Source of the DNA: DATGIQ01 sp035295665
GTDB lineage: Bacteria > Planctomycetota > Planctomycetia > Gemmatales > Gemmataceae
Length of the DNA stretch: 6,860 bases
Direction of reading: 5' to 3'
NCBI GenBank assembly: GCA_035295665.1
Contig: DATGIQ010000549.1
Location: 1-6,860 of the forward strand
Shown piece after piece: positions 1 to 5,808 of this stretch. How positions within the stretch are numbered: position 1 is the first letter of the stretch; every line of letters starts with the position of its first letter. Both the position numbers and the translations under genes were made by a program. Below the pieces are notes generated by a model. It saw nothing but the letters and a program-made list of their open reading frames with translations, did not search any database and had not been told where the DNA came from.

Positions 1-1
1 G

Positions 2-655
2 ATCAACCCGCACCTCAGCGACAACGGCCGAACCCTGGTCTTCGAGAGCACGGCCTACAACCTCGGACTCAACGATACTAACACCAACCTCAACGATATC
101 CTCGCCTACGACTTGCCAAGCGGCAGCCTGAGCCTCGTGAGCGCCAACGTCACCGCCACGGGCAGCGGCGACTCTAGCTCGTTTCAGCCAGTCGTCAGCG
201 CCGATGGTCGCTACGTGGCCTTCGAGAGCTTGGCCAACGACCTGACCACGAACACCGGCGGCAACGGGACGAACAAGAACGTCTTCGTCCGCGACCTGCA
301 AACCAGCACCACGACCCTGGTTAGCATCAATAGCGCCCACACTGGCAGCGGCAACAACGAATCGGGGCTGCCGAGCATCAGCGCCGACGGCCGTATGATT
401 GCCTTTGAGAGTCGGAGCACGGACCTCGTGCCCGGCTTCATCAAGCAAAACGGAGGGATCGACTTCGATATCTACCTGTACGACCAGCAGACCGGCAATG
501 TCTCGCTGCTCAGCAACGACTTCCACAACCCGGCGGCCAGCGGCAACGGGACCTCGCTGTACCCGGTCATCAGTGCCGATGGCCGCTACGTGATTTTCCA
601 GAGCACCGCGAGCAATCTGGATTCGCGGGACACCGGACCGATGACGGACGTCTTC
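2..655 (+). repeat. four PD40-like propeller blades
   Basis: The serine codon that begins the S-[AD]-[DN]-G-R core falls at 17, 197, 380 and 572, giving spacings of 60, 61 and 64 codons. Each blade has the core, then [VI]xF[EQ]S, then a D-rich turn and a strand such as NVFVRDLQT or DIYLYDQQT. A closed propeller normally needs more blades than the four visible, so more copies probably lie upstream of the window. Confidence 0.82.
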
Positions 656-1720
656 GTCTCACCCCCCACCTTCAGCGCAAGCTCGGGCGGCGGGGGCAGC
701 GGCGTAATCAGCGGCACCATCTTTCACGACTTCAATACCAACGGCGTTCAAGATCCGGGCGAGCCAGGCATTGCGGGGCAGACCGTCTTTATCGACGTCG
801 ACGGTTCGGGCCAGCTCAAACCGGGTGACCCGACCGCGACCACCGACGCCAACGGTAACTATCAATTCGCGGGTCTGAGCGCTGGCACGTACACAGTGCG
901 GCAAGTTTTGTTGGGCGGAGTGCTGCTGAGCGCACCAAGCAACGGCAACTACCCGGTGACTCTGACCAGCGGCGCGAGCGTAACCGGCCAGAATTTCGCC
1001 GACGTCCTCACGAGCATCGCCGTGCCCTTGACCCTGCCCCCAACTACGCCCTTCCCGGCGCAGGGAAATGCCAATGCGGATTACGTCGAGGCACTTTATC
1101 GGGCAATCCTGGATCGCAACGCCGACCCCGGTGGTCTGGCCAACTGGACCAACCTGCTCAACAGCGGAACGCTATCGCGCTTGCAGGTGGTGAAGGGCAT
1201 CCGCAATTCTCCCGAGCACTTCACGCAGGAGGTTACCGATTTCTATCTGACCTTATTGAACCGGCCGCCGGACACTTCGGGCCTGCAAAACTGGGTCCAG
1301 CACTTAGAGGCTGGGATGAAAGAGGAGCAGATGGCCTTCTACTTCCTCGATTCCTCGGAGTACCTCAGCCAGGGTGATAAGCACTTTGTGGACGCCATGT
1401 ACCTATCGCTCTTGGGCCGATCCTTCGACGCAGCCGGCGAGGCAAACTGGCTCAACCAGCTCGGGGATGATACCAACGGCAATCCGACGCATGCGGCGGC
1501 CATGACCCACGAGCAGGTGATCAACGCGTTTCTCTATTCCCCGGAGTCGCTCAGCCGATTGACGGAAGGCTATTATGAAGTCTTCCTGCAGCGGCCCGCT
1601 GACCCCGGTGGTTTGAGCAGCTGGGTAGGGCAGCTCCAACAGGGGGTGCCGTTCTTGACCATCGGCCAGCAGTTCCTTGCTTCCGACGAGTTCTACAATG
1701 GGGCGGCGCGGCACGGGTAA
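2..1720 (+). CDS. PD40 beta-propeller / SdrD B-like / DUF4214 exported protein, 5'-partial
   Basis: The reading frame is open from the left edge (572 residues visible). It continues in repeat register upstream of the first possible start (TTG at 113), so the true start lies outside the window. Three modules are visible. Residues about 1-220 hold four PD40/TolB-like blades, each with an SADGRYVAFES-type strand. After a glycine-rich linker, residues about 237-336 form an SdrD B-like (Cna-B-like) domain with the calcium-loop pattern DFNTNGVQDPGEPG and the ending GLSAGTYTVRQV. Residues about 359-571 carry four DUF4214-type helical repeats (YVEALYRAILDRNADPGGLANW). In known families these modules occur in secreted or surface proteins, and DUF4214 is common in large exported proteins. 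Export and adhesion or binding are inferred; no catalytic motif is visible. The protein ends in the DUF4214 block, with no visible PEP-CTERM, dockerin or LPXTG signal. Module identity is solid; cellular role is unknown. Confidence 0.9.
   Translation: MNPHLSDNGRTLVFESTAYNLGLNDTNTNLNDILAYDLPSGSLSLVSANVTATGSGDSSSFQPVVSADGRYVAFESLANDLTTNTGGNGTNKNVFVRDLQTSTTTLVSINSAHTGSGNNESGLPSISADGRMIAFESRSTDLVPGFIKQNGGIDFDIYLYDQQTGNVSLLSNDFHNPAASGNGTSLYPVISADGRYVIFQSTASNLDSRDTGPMTDVFVSPPTFSASSGGGGSGVISGTIFHDFNTNGVQDPGEPGIAGQTVFIDVDGSGQLKPGDPTATTDANGNYQFAGLSAGTYTVRQVLLGGVLLSAPSNGNYPVTLTSGASVTGQNFADVLTSIAVPLTLPPTTPFPAQGNANADYVEALYRAILDRNADPGGLANWTNLLNSGTLSRLQVVKGIRNSPEHFTQEVTDFYLTLLNRPPDTSGLQNWVQHLEAGMKEEQMAFYFLDSSEYLSQGDKHFVDAMYLSLLGRSFDAAGEANWLNQLGDDTNGNPTHAAAMTHEQVINAFLYSPESLSRLTEGYYEVFLQRPADPGGLSSWVGQLQQGVPFLTIGQQFLASDEFYNGAARHG
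710..1012 (+). other. SdrD B-like calcium-binding domain
   Basis: This segment encodes SGTIFHDFNTNGVQDPGEPG, followed by a beta-rich stretch ending YQFAGLSAGTYTVRQV. The D-x-N-x-N-G-x-x-D-x-x-E loop and the final G-x-Y-x-V strand are the hallmarks of SdrD B/Cna-B type repeats of surface proteins, which act as stalks stiffened by calcium. A flexible GGGGSG linker separates it from the preceding propeller. A single copy is present. Calcium binding is inferred from the motif. Confidence 0.8.
1076..1717 (+). repeat. four DUF4214-type helical repeats
   Basis: Repeat units begin at about 1076, 1232, 1376 and 1562. They share the pattern (V)-x-x-[LF]-Y-x-x-[LF]-L-x-R-x-x-D-x-x-G-x-x-x-W, followed by an amphipathic helix and [SD]-x-E-[FHY/S]. 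Units 1, 2 and 4 are about 48-52 codons. Unit 3 is about 62 codons because of an insert around DDTNGNPTHAAAM. DUF4214 usually spans a pair of such units, so this is probably two tandem domains. Confidence 0.82.
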
Positions 1721-1737
1721 GATGTGTTTACAGGCCG

Positions 1738-1760
1738 CGCTCTCCTGGAAAAGCGGAGCG
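1738..1760 (+). terminator. weak stem-loop after the surface-protein gene
   Basis: CGCTCT (1738-1743) pairs with GGAGCG (1755-1760): five Watson-Crick pairs plus one G-U, with an 11-base loop. It begins 17 bases after the TAA stop. No U-tract follows, so it is not a classical intrinsic terminator. It could be a 3'-end stem used together with Rho, or chance. Confidence 0.3.
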
Positions 1761-1970
1761 ACTGATCGTTTCCGGCCCTGCGGACACGATGATGCGCCGG
1801 CGCGCCTCGCCGAAACGCAGGAGGGCGAGGGGGGCGCCCTGTCGGATGGTACTTAGTTAGCGCCTCCAACTCTCGAGCCTCGCGCCGTGGGCAAAAAGCG
1901 CGCATCTGTTCGGGCGATTGTTTGCTAACTTGGAAGTAGGGCCCGGGCAGTTTGCCCCCGTGTTTCCAAT

Positions 1971-2006
1971 CCCGGCAGCGCGTCTCGGAATTCGAAGCGC
2001 GCCGGG
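1971..2006 (-). terminator. GC-rich stem-loop after the HEAT-like gene
   Basis: CCCGGC (1971-1976) pairs with GCCGGG (2001-2006). After a bulged A at 1977, GCGC (1978-1981) pairs with GCGC (1997-2000). TCG/CGA (1985-1987 with 1993-1995) can extend it inside the loop. It starts 29 bases beyond the TAA stop of the minus-strand gene. Neither strand shows a U-tract next to it, so termination is plausible but unproven. Because the stem is near-symmetric it could serve both convergent genes. Confidence 0.5.
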
Positions 2007-2035
2007 CGGCCGGATTATGGCAAGAAGGCACATCA

Positions 2036-3397
2036 TTAGCCGCCCGCTGCCTTCTCGCCCTCATTGATGACGGCGTTCGGCATCCCTTTGTAAACCGTCT
2101 TGTTCTTCGGCGGGTTTTGATCGAGCCAGGTGCTGAAGTCATTCGGCTCCGGCCTCGCCATATTGCTGTCCTTGATCTGGCTCAGGAGGCGGCTGGCTTG
2201 CTCGGCCATCTTGGTCACATAAGCGGTGTGCTCGCTGGCCGGTGGCGTTGCCAAATCAATCTTCATGATTTCCAGACCCGTCAGCAGCCGATTCGCGTAC
2301 AGCTTCCACGGCTCTTTCTTTTCTTTTTCTTGCTGCCCTTTGCTGTTGTACAAGCTCACAAAGTCGACGATGAACCGGCCAACATGGTAGGCCACATAGT
2401 CAGGGTTATACGGGTCCAGTTCCTTCGAACGCAGCCGGCAAACGCCCGCCGCGGCCGCCACCTGCTCGGCCAGGCCCGGCTCCGGTTGAATGCCATCTTT
2501 GCGTAACACCCGCAGCAACGCCCACGCGGTCGGTCTTTCGATGTGCGTAACCTTTGCGACCACCTTCGACGCAGCCGGATAGCGCGACTGGCCCAGAGCC
2601 GCGACTGCTTCTTCACGCACATAACTGACGGCCGCCAACTCCTCCGGCGGCGCATCCTTGGCCAAGGCTGGTTTGCGGTCGAGGTAGTTGAGCAGAGCCG
2701 CGATCACCCTTGCCTCACGCTCCTTATCCGCGAAGGGACTCTCGTCTCCTCCTGCCGTGAATACGTCACGCAAGCCGCGAAGAGCAAACAGCTTCACACC
2801 ATCAGTTTCCTTGGGATCTTGGAGGATCTCGACCAGCACATCCACGGCACTGTCCTGCCCGGCCTTCGCCAGCTGGGCCAGGATGACGGCGGCGTTCACC
2901 CGGGCAATGACTTTGGGATTCTTTGCGACCTCCCGGAGGCACGCGGTGAAACGCTTGCCGAACTCTTCCATGTAGGCCCGTTCGGCGGCCGACGGTGGCT
3001 TTCGGGGAGTCCGCAGATCGATGATCTGCTCCAGGGCCTCCCGCACCAGGTCGTGCATTCCCTTGAAGGAGGGCTTGGGATCTTGATGTTCCGTGTGGGT
3101 CAGCCGATAGGCGTACCATTGGGCCGCGTGATCGAGAATCTCGCTCTTGTTGGCAACCGAAACGCCTTTCCGGATCTCCTGGAAGTGCTTCAGCTCCGCC
3201 GTATCCTTGCTCCAATCCTTCTCGTACAGGAGCCGTTCCTGTCCATCGCCTGCACCGCGCGGCTTGGGCGCCGAGGAAGACTTCGTATCTCGGCTCTTCG
3301 TCTGTGCCTCGACAGGCGCTCCGAAGGGGAGCCCTGCTATCGAAACCATCGCAATTGCAACTGCCAACAGTACCAACCGATAAGCGAAACGCTTCAT
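2036..3397 (-). CDS. exported HEAT-like repeat protein, function unknown
   Basis: The protein has 453 residues from the ATG at 3397. An in-frame ATG at 3415 exists, but 3397 is preferred: it puts Lys-Arg right before a hydrophobic stretch (residues about 8-24) and has a weak GGA-containing ribosome site upstream. Residues 1-31 look like a signal peptide with cleavage near PVEA-QT, followed by a low-complexity, charged Ser/Lys/Pro linker (32-52). Residues about 160-285 are built of paired amphipathic helices like HEAT repeats (VIARVNAAVILAQLAKAG, DGVKLFALRGLRDVF, YVREEAVAALGQSRYPA). The C-terminal part (330-453) is helical and charged, with a Lys/Glu-rich patch (353-363), and matches no family I recognise. 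HEAT scaffolds bind other proteins, and a periplasmic interaction role is inferred. No catalytic motif is visible. The gene is preceded by a candidate promoter and followed by a stem-loop. Confidence 0.85.
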   Translation of the reverse strand: MKRFAYRLVLLAVAIAMVSIAGLPFGAPVEAQTKSRDTKSSSAPKPRGAGDGQERLLYEKDWSKDTAELKHFQEIRKGVSVANKSEILDHAAQWYAYRLTHTEHQDPKPSFKGMHDLVREALEQIIDLRTPRKPPSAAERAYMEEFGKRFTACLREVAKNPKVIARVNAAVILAQLAKAGQDSAVDVLVEILQDPKETDGVKLFALRGLRDVFTAGGDESPFADKEREARVIAALLNYLDRKPALAKDAPPEELAAVSYVREEAVAALGQSRYPAASKVVAKVTHIERPTAWALLRVLRKDGIQPEPGLAEQVAAAAGVCRLRSKELDPYNPDYVAYHVGRFIVDFVSLYNSKGQQEKEKKEPWKLYANRLLTGLEIMKIDLATPPASEHTAYVTKMAEQASRLLSQIKDSNMARPEPNDFSTWLDQNPPKNKTVYKGMPNAVINEGEKAAGG

Positions 3398-3460
3398 TGT
3401 TCCAATCCAAATCATTACGAGTTTGCCGGGTCGAAAAGGACGTGTGCGGTCACGGGCAAC

Positions 3461-3480
3461 CAGGACAATCTTTCAGGACA
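3461..3480. repeat. paired CAGGACA direct repeat in a gene leader
   Basis: CAGGACA occurs at 3461-3467 and again at 3474-3480, a 13-base period, in the candidate untranslated leader of the HEAT-like gene. Tandem heptamers could be a protein-binding site, but two short copies are weak evidence. Confidence 0.3.
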
Positions 3481-3487
3481 CTCTGTG

Positions 3488-3517
3488 AAGCTAACACGCG
3501 CGTGTCCGCATTGTCAA
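3488..3517 (-). promoter_or_regulatory. candidate sigma-70 promoter for the HEAT-like gene
   Basis: On the minus strand a perfect TTGACA (-35) lies at 3512-3517. Eighteen bases downstream is TAGCTT (3488-3493), a poor -10 with 3 of 6 consensus bases; a 17-base spacer gives TTAGCT, which is no better. The leader to the ATG at 3397 would be about 80-85 bases. The -35 is convincing, the -10 is not. A weak -10 may imply an activator or a non-consensus sigma factor. Confidence 0.4.
3494..3505. promoter_or_regulatory. 12-bp perfect palindrome, possible operator
   Basis: ACACGCGCGTGT is its own reverse complement. It fills the spacer between the candidate -35 and -10 and abuts the -10. That position suits a repressor, or a spacer-distorting activator. 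The alternating purine-pyrimidine core could also arise by chance in GC-rich DNA. Confidence 0.35.
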
Positions 3518-3639
3518 GGGAACGAAAAACTTGCTCTCCACGCCTCATGGCTCCCAGTCCACAATCCGCTTGAGCGAGTCGCTGCGGAATAAACCGTAGC
3601 AACCGGACCATGAATGAGACGAGCAACGGGGCCGGGTGG

Positions 3640-3656
3640 TTCCCCAGGCCGGGGAA
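3640..3656 (-). terminator. stem-loop after the TPR lipoprotein gene
   Basis: TTCCCC (3640-3645) and GGGGAA (3651-3656) form a perfect 6-bp stem with a 5-base loop. On the minus strand it begins 12 bases after the TAA stop. The sequence beyond it is C/G-rich with no U-tract, so it is a U-less terminator or a 3'-end-protecting stem. Confidence 0.5.
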
Positions 3657-3668
3657 TTTAAGCGGCGG

Positions 3669-4469
3669 TTACTTGCGTTCGACTTCTGCCCAATAACGAT
3701 CGTAAGCCAGGCAGAGAGCCGTGCGTTCGGCGGGGGTTAAGAAGCTGAACGGCGCGGCCGCGTCTGCTTCGCGCAGGTGACACAGAGCAGGCTGGCGTTG
3801 TCCGAGCTGCGACCAAACTTCGTAGAGATACCAGCACGGCTGGGCTTCATTGGGCCGCTCGCAATGAGCCAACGATAGCTCAGCCGCGGCTTTGCAGAGA
3901 AGCCCTTCTGCGGAAAGACTTCCATCGGCCTCCGGCAAGATCCGGCGTTTGCGCGCCAGCAGAAACAAGCCGATGCCGCGATGGAGATGCTCGTGGTAAA
4001 CGTCTTCCGAATCTTGGGCAATGGCCATCAGCCGGCTATGACATTGGATGAGATCAACGCCAGCAGATTCGCTGACGCTCGGCGCATCGCAAGTCAAGGC
4101 TTCAAACTGGGCCCGCGCTTCTGGCAACCGATGCAACTGAAGCAACAGCTCGGCGTAACGTTTCCGGATCGACGGCTGGTCTGGATTGGCATCGCTGTAC
4201 CGGGCCAGGTGGACACAGGCGCGGTCCGACTCGTTTAGTTCCAAATAGGCGGCGGCGAGACTTAAATGATTGCGCGTGAGGTTCGGATCCGCGACCAGGC
4301 TCGATTCATAACAACGGATTGCTTCCTCCGTCTGTCCGCACCGCATGGCCGCTTGACCCATTTCCCAGCGTTGGCCGGCACTGCTCTTTTCCTCCGATCC
4401 CAGGGGAGGGAGGGATTGACATCCCAGGCAGATCAGCCAAAGCCCAAGCCAACCCGGCCGGATGGCCAT
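3669..4469 (-). CDS. TPR-repeat lipoprotein
   Basis: The protein has 266 residues. The N-terminus (MAIRPGWLGLWLICLGCQSLP) is a short lipoprotein-type signal: one Arg, a hydrophobic core, then CLGC with Cys17 as the likely lipidated residue. The -3 position is Cys rather than the usual Leu, so the lipobox is imperfect. Three tandem 34-residue TPR units follow at about 31-64, 65-98 and 99-132, with the usual small/aromatic pattern (AIRCYESSLVADPN, EARAQFEAL). Residues 155-266 are also helical (HRGIGLFLLARKRR, SAEGLLCKAAAELSLAH) and may be degenerate TPRs. TPRs are protein-binding scaffolds; anchoring in the envelope is inferred, and the partner is unknown. The protein has 12 cysteines, many for an exported protein of this size. 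An upstream GAGGG supports the ATG. It lies 127 bases after the sigma gene. Confidence 0.85.
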   Translation of the reverse strand: MAIRPGWLGLWLICLGCQSLPPLGSEEKSSAGQRWEMGQAAMRCGQTEEAIRCYESSLVADPNLTRNHLSLAAAYLELNESDRACVHLARYSDANPDQPSIRKRYAELLLQLHRLPEARAQFEALTCDAPSVSESAGVDLIQCHSRLMAIAQDSEDVYHEHLHRGIGLFLLARKRRILPEADGSLSAEGLLCKAAAELSLAHCERPNEAQPCWYLYEVWSQLGQRQPALCHLREADAAAPFSFLTPAERTALCLAYDRYWAEVERK

Positions 4470-4475
4470 CGCAGA

Positions 4476-4480
4476 CCCTC
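4476..4480 (-). promoter_or_regulatory. Shine-Dalgarno site of the TPR lipoprotein gene
   Basis: On the minus strand GAGGG sits 6 bases before the ATG at 4469. It is the clearest ribosome site among the complete genes in the window and fixes that start; no earlier in-frame ATG gives a better signal-peptide start. Confidence 0.6.
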
Positions 4481-4573
4481 GCGGAGCAGGGAGAACGGCA
4501 GGAACCGTACTACCTCTCGTTATCGCCCGGCCGGTGGATGGGGATTGAATGAAACAAGCGGATTAAAGGGCTA

Positions 4574-4590
4574 TTCGGGCGCAACCCGAA
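4574..4590 (-). terminator. stem-loop after the sigma-factor gene
   Basis: TTCGGG (4574-4579) and CCCGAA (4585-4590) form a perfect 6-bp stem with a 5-base loop, starting 6 bases beyond the TGA stop on the minus strand. The RNA then reads UAGCCCUUUAAUC, a short displaced U-run, which makes this the most terminator-like tail of the set. The remaining bases to the TPR gene show no convincing promoter. Confidence 0.55.
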
Positions 4591-4596
4591 GACCGA

Positions 4597-5433
4597 TCAC
4601 TCTACGTGCATGCTTTCGCTGAGTTTGCTTAAAGCTTCGTTCTCGATTTGCCGAACGCGCTCGCGCGTCAGACCGAGACATTCCCCGATTTGTTTCAAGG
4701 TCTTGGGTGCTTCGTCATCGAGTCCGAAGCGCATGCGCAAAACCGTCGCCTCCCGCTTATCCATCTTGTCGAGCAGGCCCAGCACATGGTGCAGGTCATC
4801 GGCTTCCACCATCTCGGTATCCGGCGTTTTGGTGTTGGCGTCCATCAGCATTTCATCAAGGGACCATCCCGCTTCGGTCTGGTCGGTCTGGGGCGTGGCA
4901 TTGTAAACGCGGATCGCTTTCTTGATGATCGCCAGTTTTTTCTTGGGCAGCTCCAAGCTGCCGGCAATCTCCTCATAGGTCGGTGGCCGGCCGAGTTCGT
5001 CTTGGAGCTGGATGGTGGCCCGCCGCCACTTGCCCAGCAGCTCCACCATGTAGGCAGGGATCCGAATGGTCTTGGCTGTATTGACGAGTGCCCGCTTGAT
5101 CGATTGCTTGATCCAGTAGCTGGCGTAGGTGCTGAAACGCGTGTTCATGTTGGGGTCAAAGCCCTCAACCGCGCGCAGCAACCCCAGGTTGCCTTCCTCG
5201 ATTAGGTCTTGCAAACCGAGCCCTTTGCCGGTGTAACTCCGCGCGATGTTCACGACCAAGCGTAGATTGGCCCGAACCATCCGATCGCGCGCTTCGCTGT
5301 CCCCGACCTCGATGCGGTTGGCGAGCTGTTTTTCTTCGTCGGCACTCAGCAGCGGCGTTTCGTTGATCTCACGAAGGTAGGTTTCCAGCGGCGATTGCAC
5401 CACATCGCCACGCGGCCGGCGGAGTCGTGTCAT
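4597..5433 (-). CDS. RNA polymerase sigma-70 factor, RpoD/SigA-like, short form
   Basis: The protein has 278 residues and is a promoter-specificity subunit of RNA polymerase. Regions in order: 1.2 (SPLETYLREINETPLLSADE, 14-33), 2.1-2.4 (about 47-116, with NLRLVVNIARSYTGKGLGLQ, DLIEEGNLGLLRAVEGFDP and FSTYASYWIKQSIKRAL), 3 (TIRIPAYMVELLGKWRR, then 140-200), and 4 (about 212-272, with the helix-turn-helix TLKQIGECLGLTRERVRQIE). The -35-reading residues RERVRQ match RpoD. There is no region 1.1 or long non-conserved insert, so it is the size of a group 2 factor, although the core is primary-like. Region 2.4 is unusual: Tyr106 and Lys113 stand where E. coli RpoD has Trp433 and Thr440. The start is the first ATG; an in-frame TTG at 5529 would add 32 basic residues unlike the family. 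It lies downstream of rpsA, 375 bases from its stop codon. Confidence 0.95.
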   Translation of the reverse strand: MTRLRRPRGDVVQSPLETYLREINETPLLSADEEKQLANRIEVGDSEARDRMVRANLRLVVNIARSYTGKGLGLQDLIEEGNLGLLRAVEGFDPNMNTRFSTYASYWIKQSIKRALVNTAKTIRIPAYMVELLGKWRRATIQLQDELGRPPTYEEIAGSLELPKKKLAIIKKAIRVYNATPQTDQTEAGWSLDEMLMDANTKTPDTEMVEADDLHHVLGLLDKMDKREATVLRMRFGLDDEAPKTLKQIGECLGLTRERVRQIENEALSKLSESMHVE

Positions 5434-5758
5434 GAGCAGTTTCCCAGCGCGTAAACGAAATCCTTTTCCCCGGTCCCGATTGACGCGGGCCGAGACAACC
5501 TTGAAGGACCAGACCTTCCTCTCCGCCAAGGCAGAGAAGGAAACCAGGCTCCCTCACAGCAGCCCGTCTGTCCAAGATAGGCTATCGGAAGAATTCAGGA
5601 AGATCCTGGAGTCTCGGCAGGGCGACTCCCCCGGCCCGGCCATGCCAGAGCCAGCACCAAACGATCTTCAGCTATTACCACGCAGCCAGATGTCCGTGGC
5701 GCGAATGCGCGAAGCTGCACAATGCGTGTAAACAGAACCGGATTGGTCGGTGAAGCCG
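5434..5758 (-). other. long spacer and probable leader of the sigma gene
   Basis: About 325 bases separate the rpsA stem-loop from the sigma ATG. I see no gene here; overlapping frames start at TTG or run into flanking genes. The promoter should lie here, but no good -35/-10 pair is visible: TATCTT (minus strand, 5570-5575) has only a poor -35 upstream. Short symmetric elements include GATAGGCTATC at 5576-5586 and a 6-bp stem GGAGTC/GACTCC (5608-5613 with 5624-5629). Confidence 0.45.
5514..5540 (-). other. leader stem-loop upstream of the sigma gene
   Basis: CCTT (5514-5517) pairs with AAGG (5537-5540) and CTCT (5519-5522) pairs with AGAG (5533-5536), with one bulged base (5518) and a 10-base loop. 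It lies about 80-107 bases before the sigma ATG. It could be part of a structured leader; the pairing is modest and unproven. Confidence 0.3.
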
Positions 5759-5801
5759 AGGAAGGAGGAAAGCGTGCTGCATTCTTGCTCTCCTCCTTCC
5801 T
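5759..5801 (-). terminator. strong stem-loop after rpsA
   Basis: Positions 5759-5769 and 5791-5801 are perfectly complementary over 11 bp. A single mismatch (5770/5790) and three more pairs (5771-5773 with 5787-5789) follow, leaving a 13-base loop. The stem starts 7 bases after the rpsA stop. No U-tract follows. It is the longest inverted repeat in the window and very probably marks the rpsA 3' end. Confidence 0.7.
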
Positions 5802-5808
5802 TGCTTTG

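Larger units (their letters stand above)
1721..2035. other. convergent intergenic spacer
   Basis: This 315-base spacer lies between two convergent stop codons. I see no credible coding region; open frames through it lack family similarity. It contains several GC-rich self-complementary elements: the 10-base palindrome GCGCCGGCGC at 1794-1803, a perfect 6-bp stem AGGGCG/CGCCCT (1822-1827 with 1835-1840), a 5-bp stem GGGCA/TGCCC (1945-1957), and the long stem-loop at 1971-2006. These are consistent with transcript ends from both sides. Confidence 0.55.

Noticed and set aside
1794..1803. GCGCCGGCGC palindrome considered as an operator
   Set aside because: It lies in a convergent spacer away from any start codon, and short GC palindromes are common at this base composition.
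1971..2006. Stem-loop considered as a mobile-element end or attachment site
   Set aside because: There is no second copy, target duplication, integrase or transposase nearby. A 3'-end stem is the simpler reading.
1693..2142. 149-codon minus-strand frame across the convergent spacer
   Set aside because: It overlaps the ends of both flanking genes, is Arg/Pro-rich in composition, and has no recognisable motif.
2543..3592. 349-codon open frame on the plus strand, antisense to the HEAT-like gene
   Set aside because: It lies almost wholly opposite a gene with a signal peptide and coherent HEAT-like repeats. Its translation shows no domain, and long antisense frames are expected in GC-rich DNA.
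4648..5205. 185-codon plus-strand frame opposite the sigma gene
   Set aside because: The minus strand encodes unmistakable sigma-70 regions 2-4, so this is a mirror frame.
5434..5529. N-terminal extension of the sigma factor from a TTG
   Set aside because: The 32 extra residues are basic and unlike region 1.1. The ATG at 5433 places region 1.2 at the usual distance from the start.
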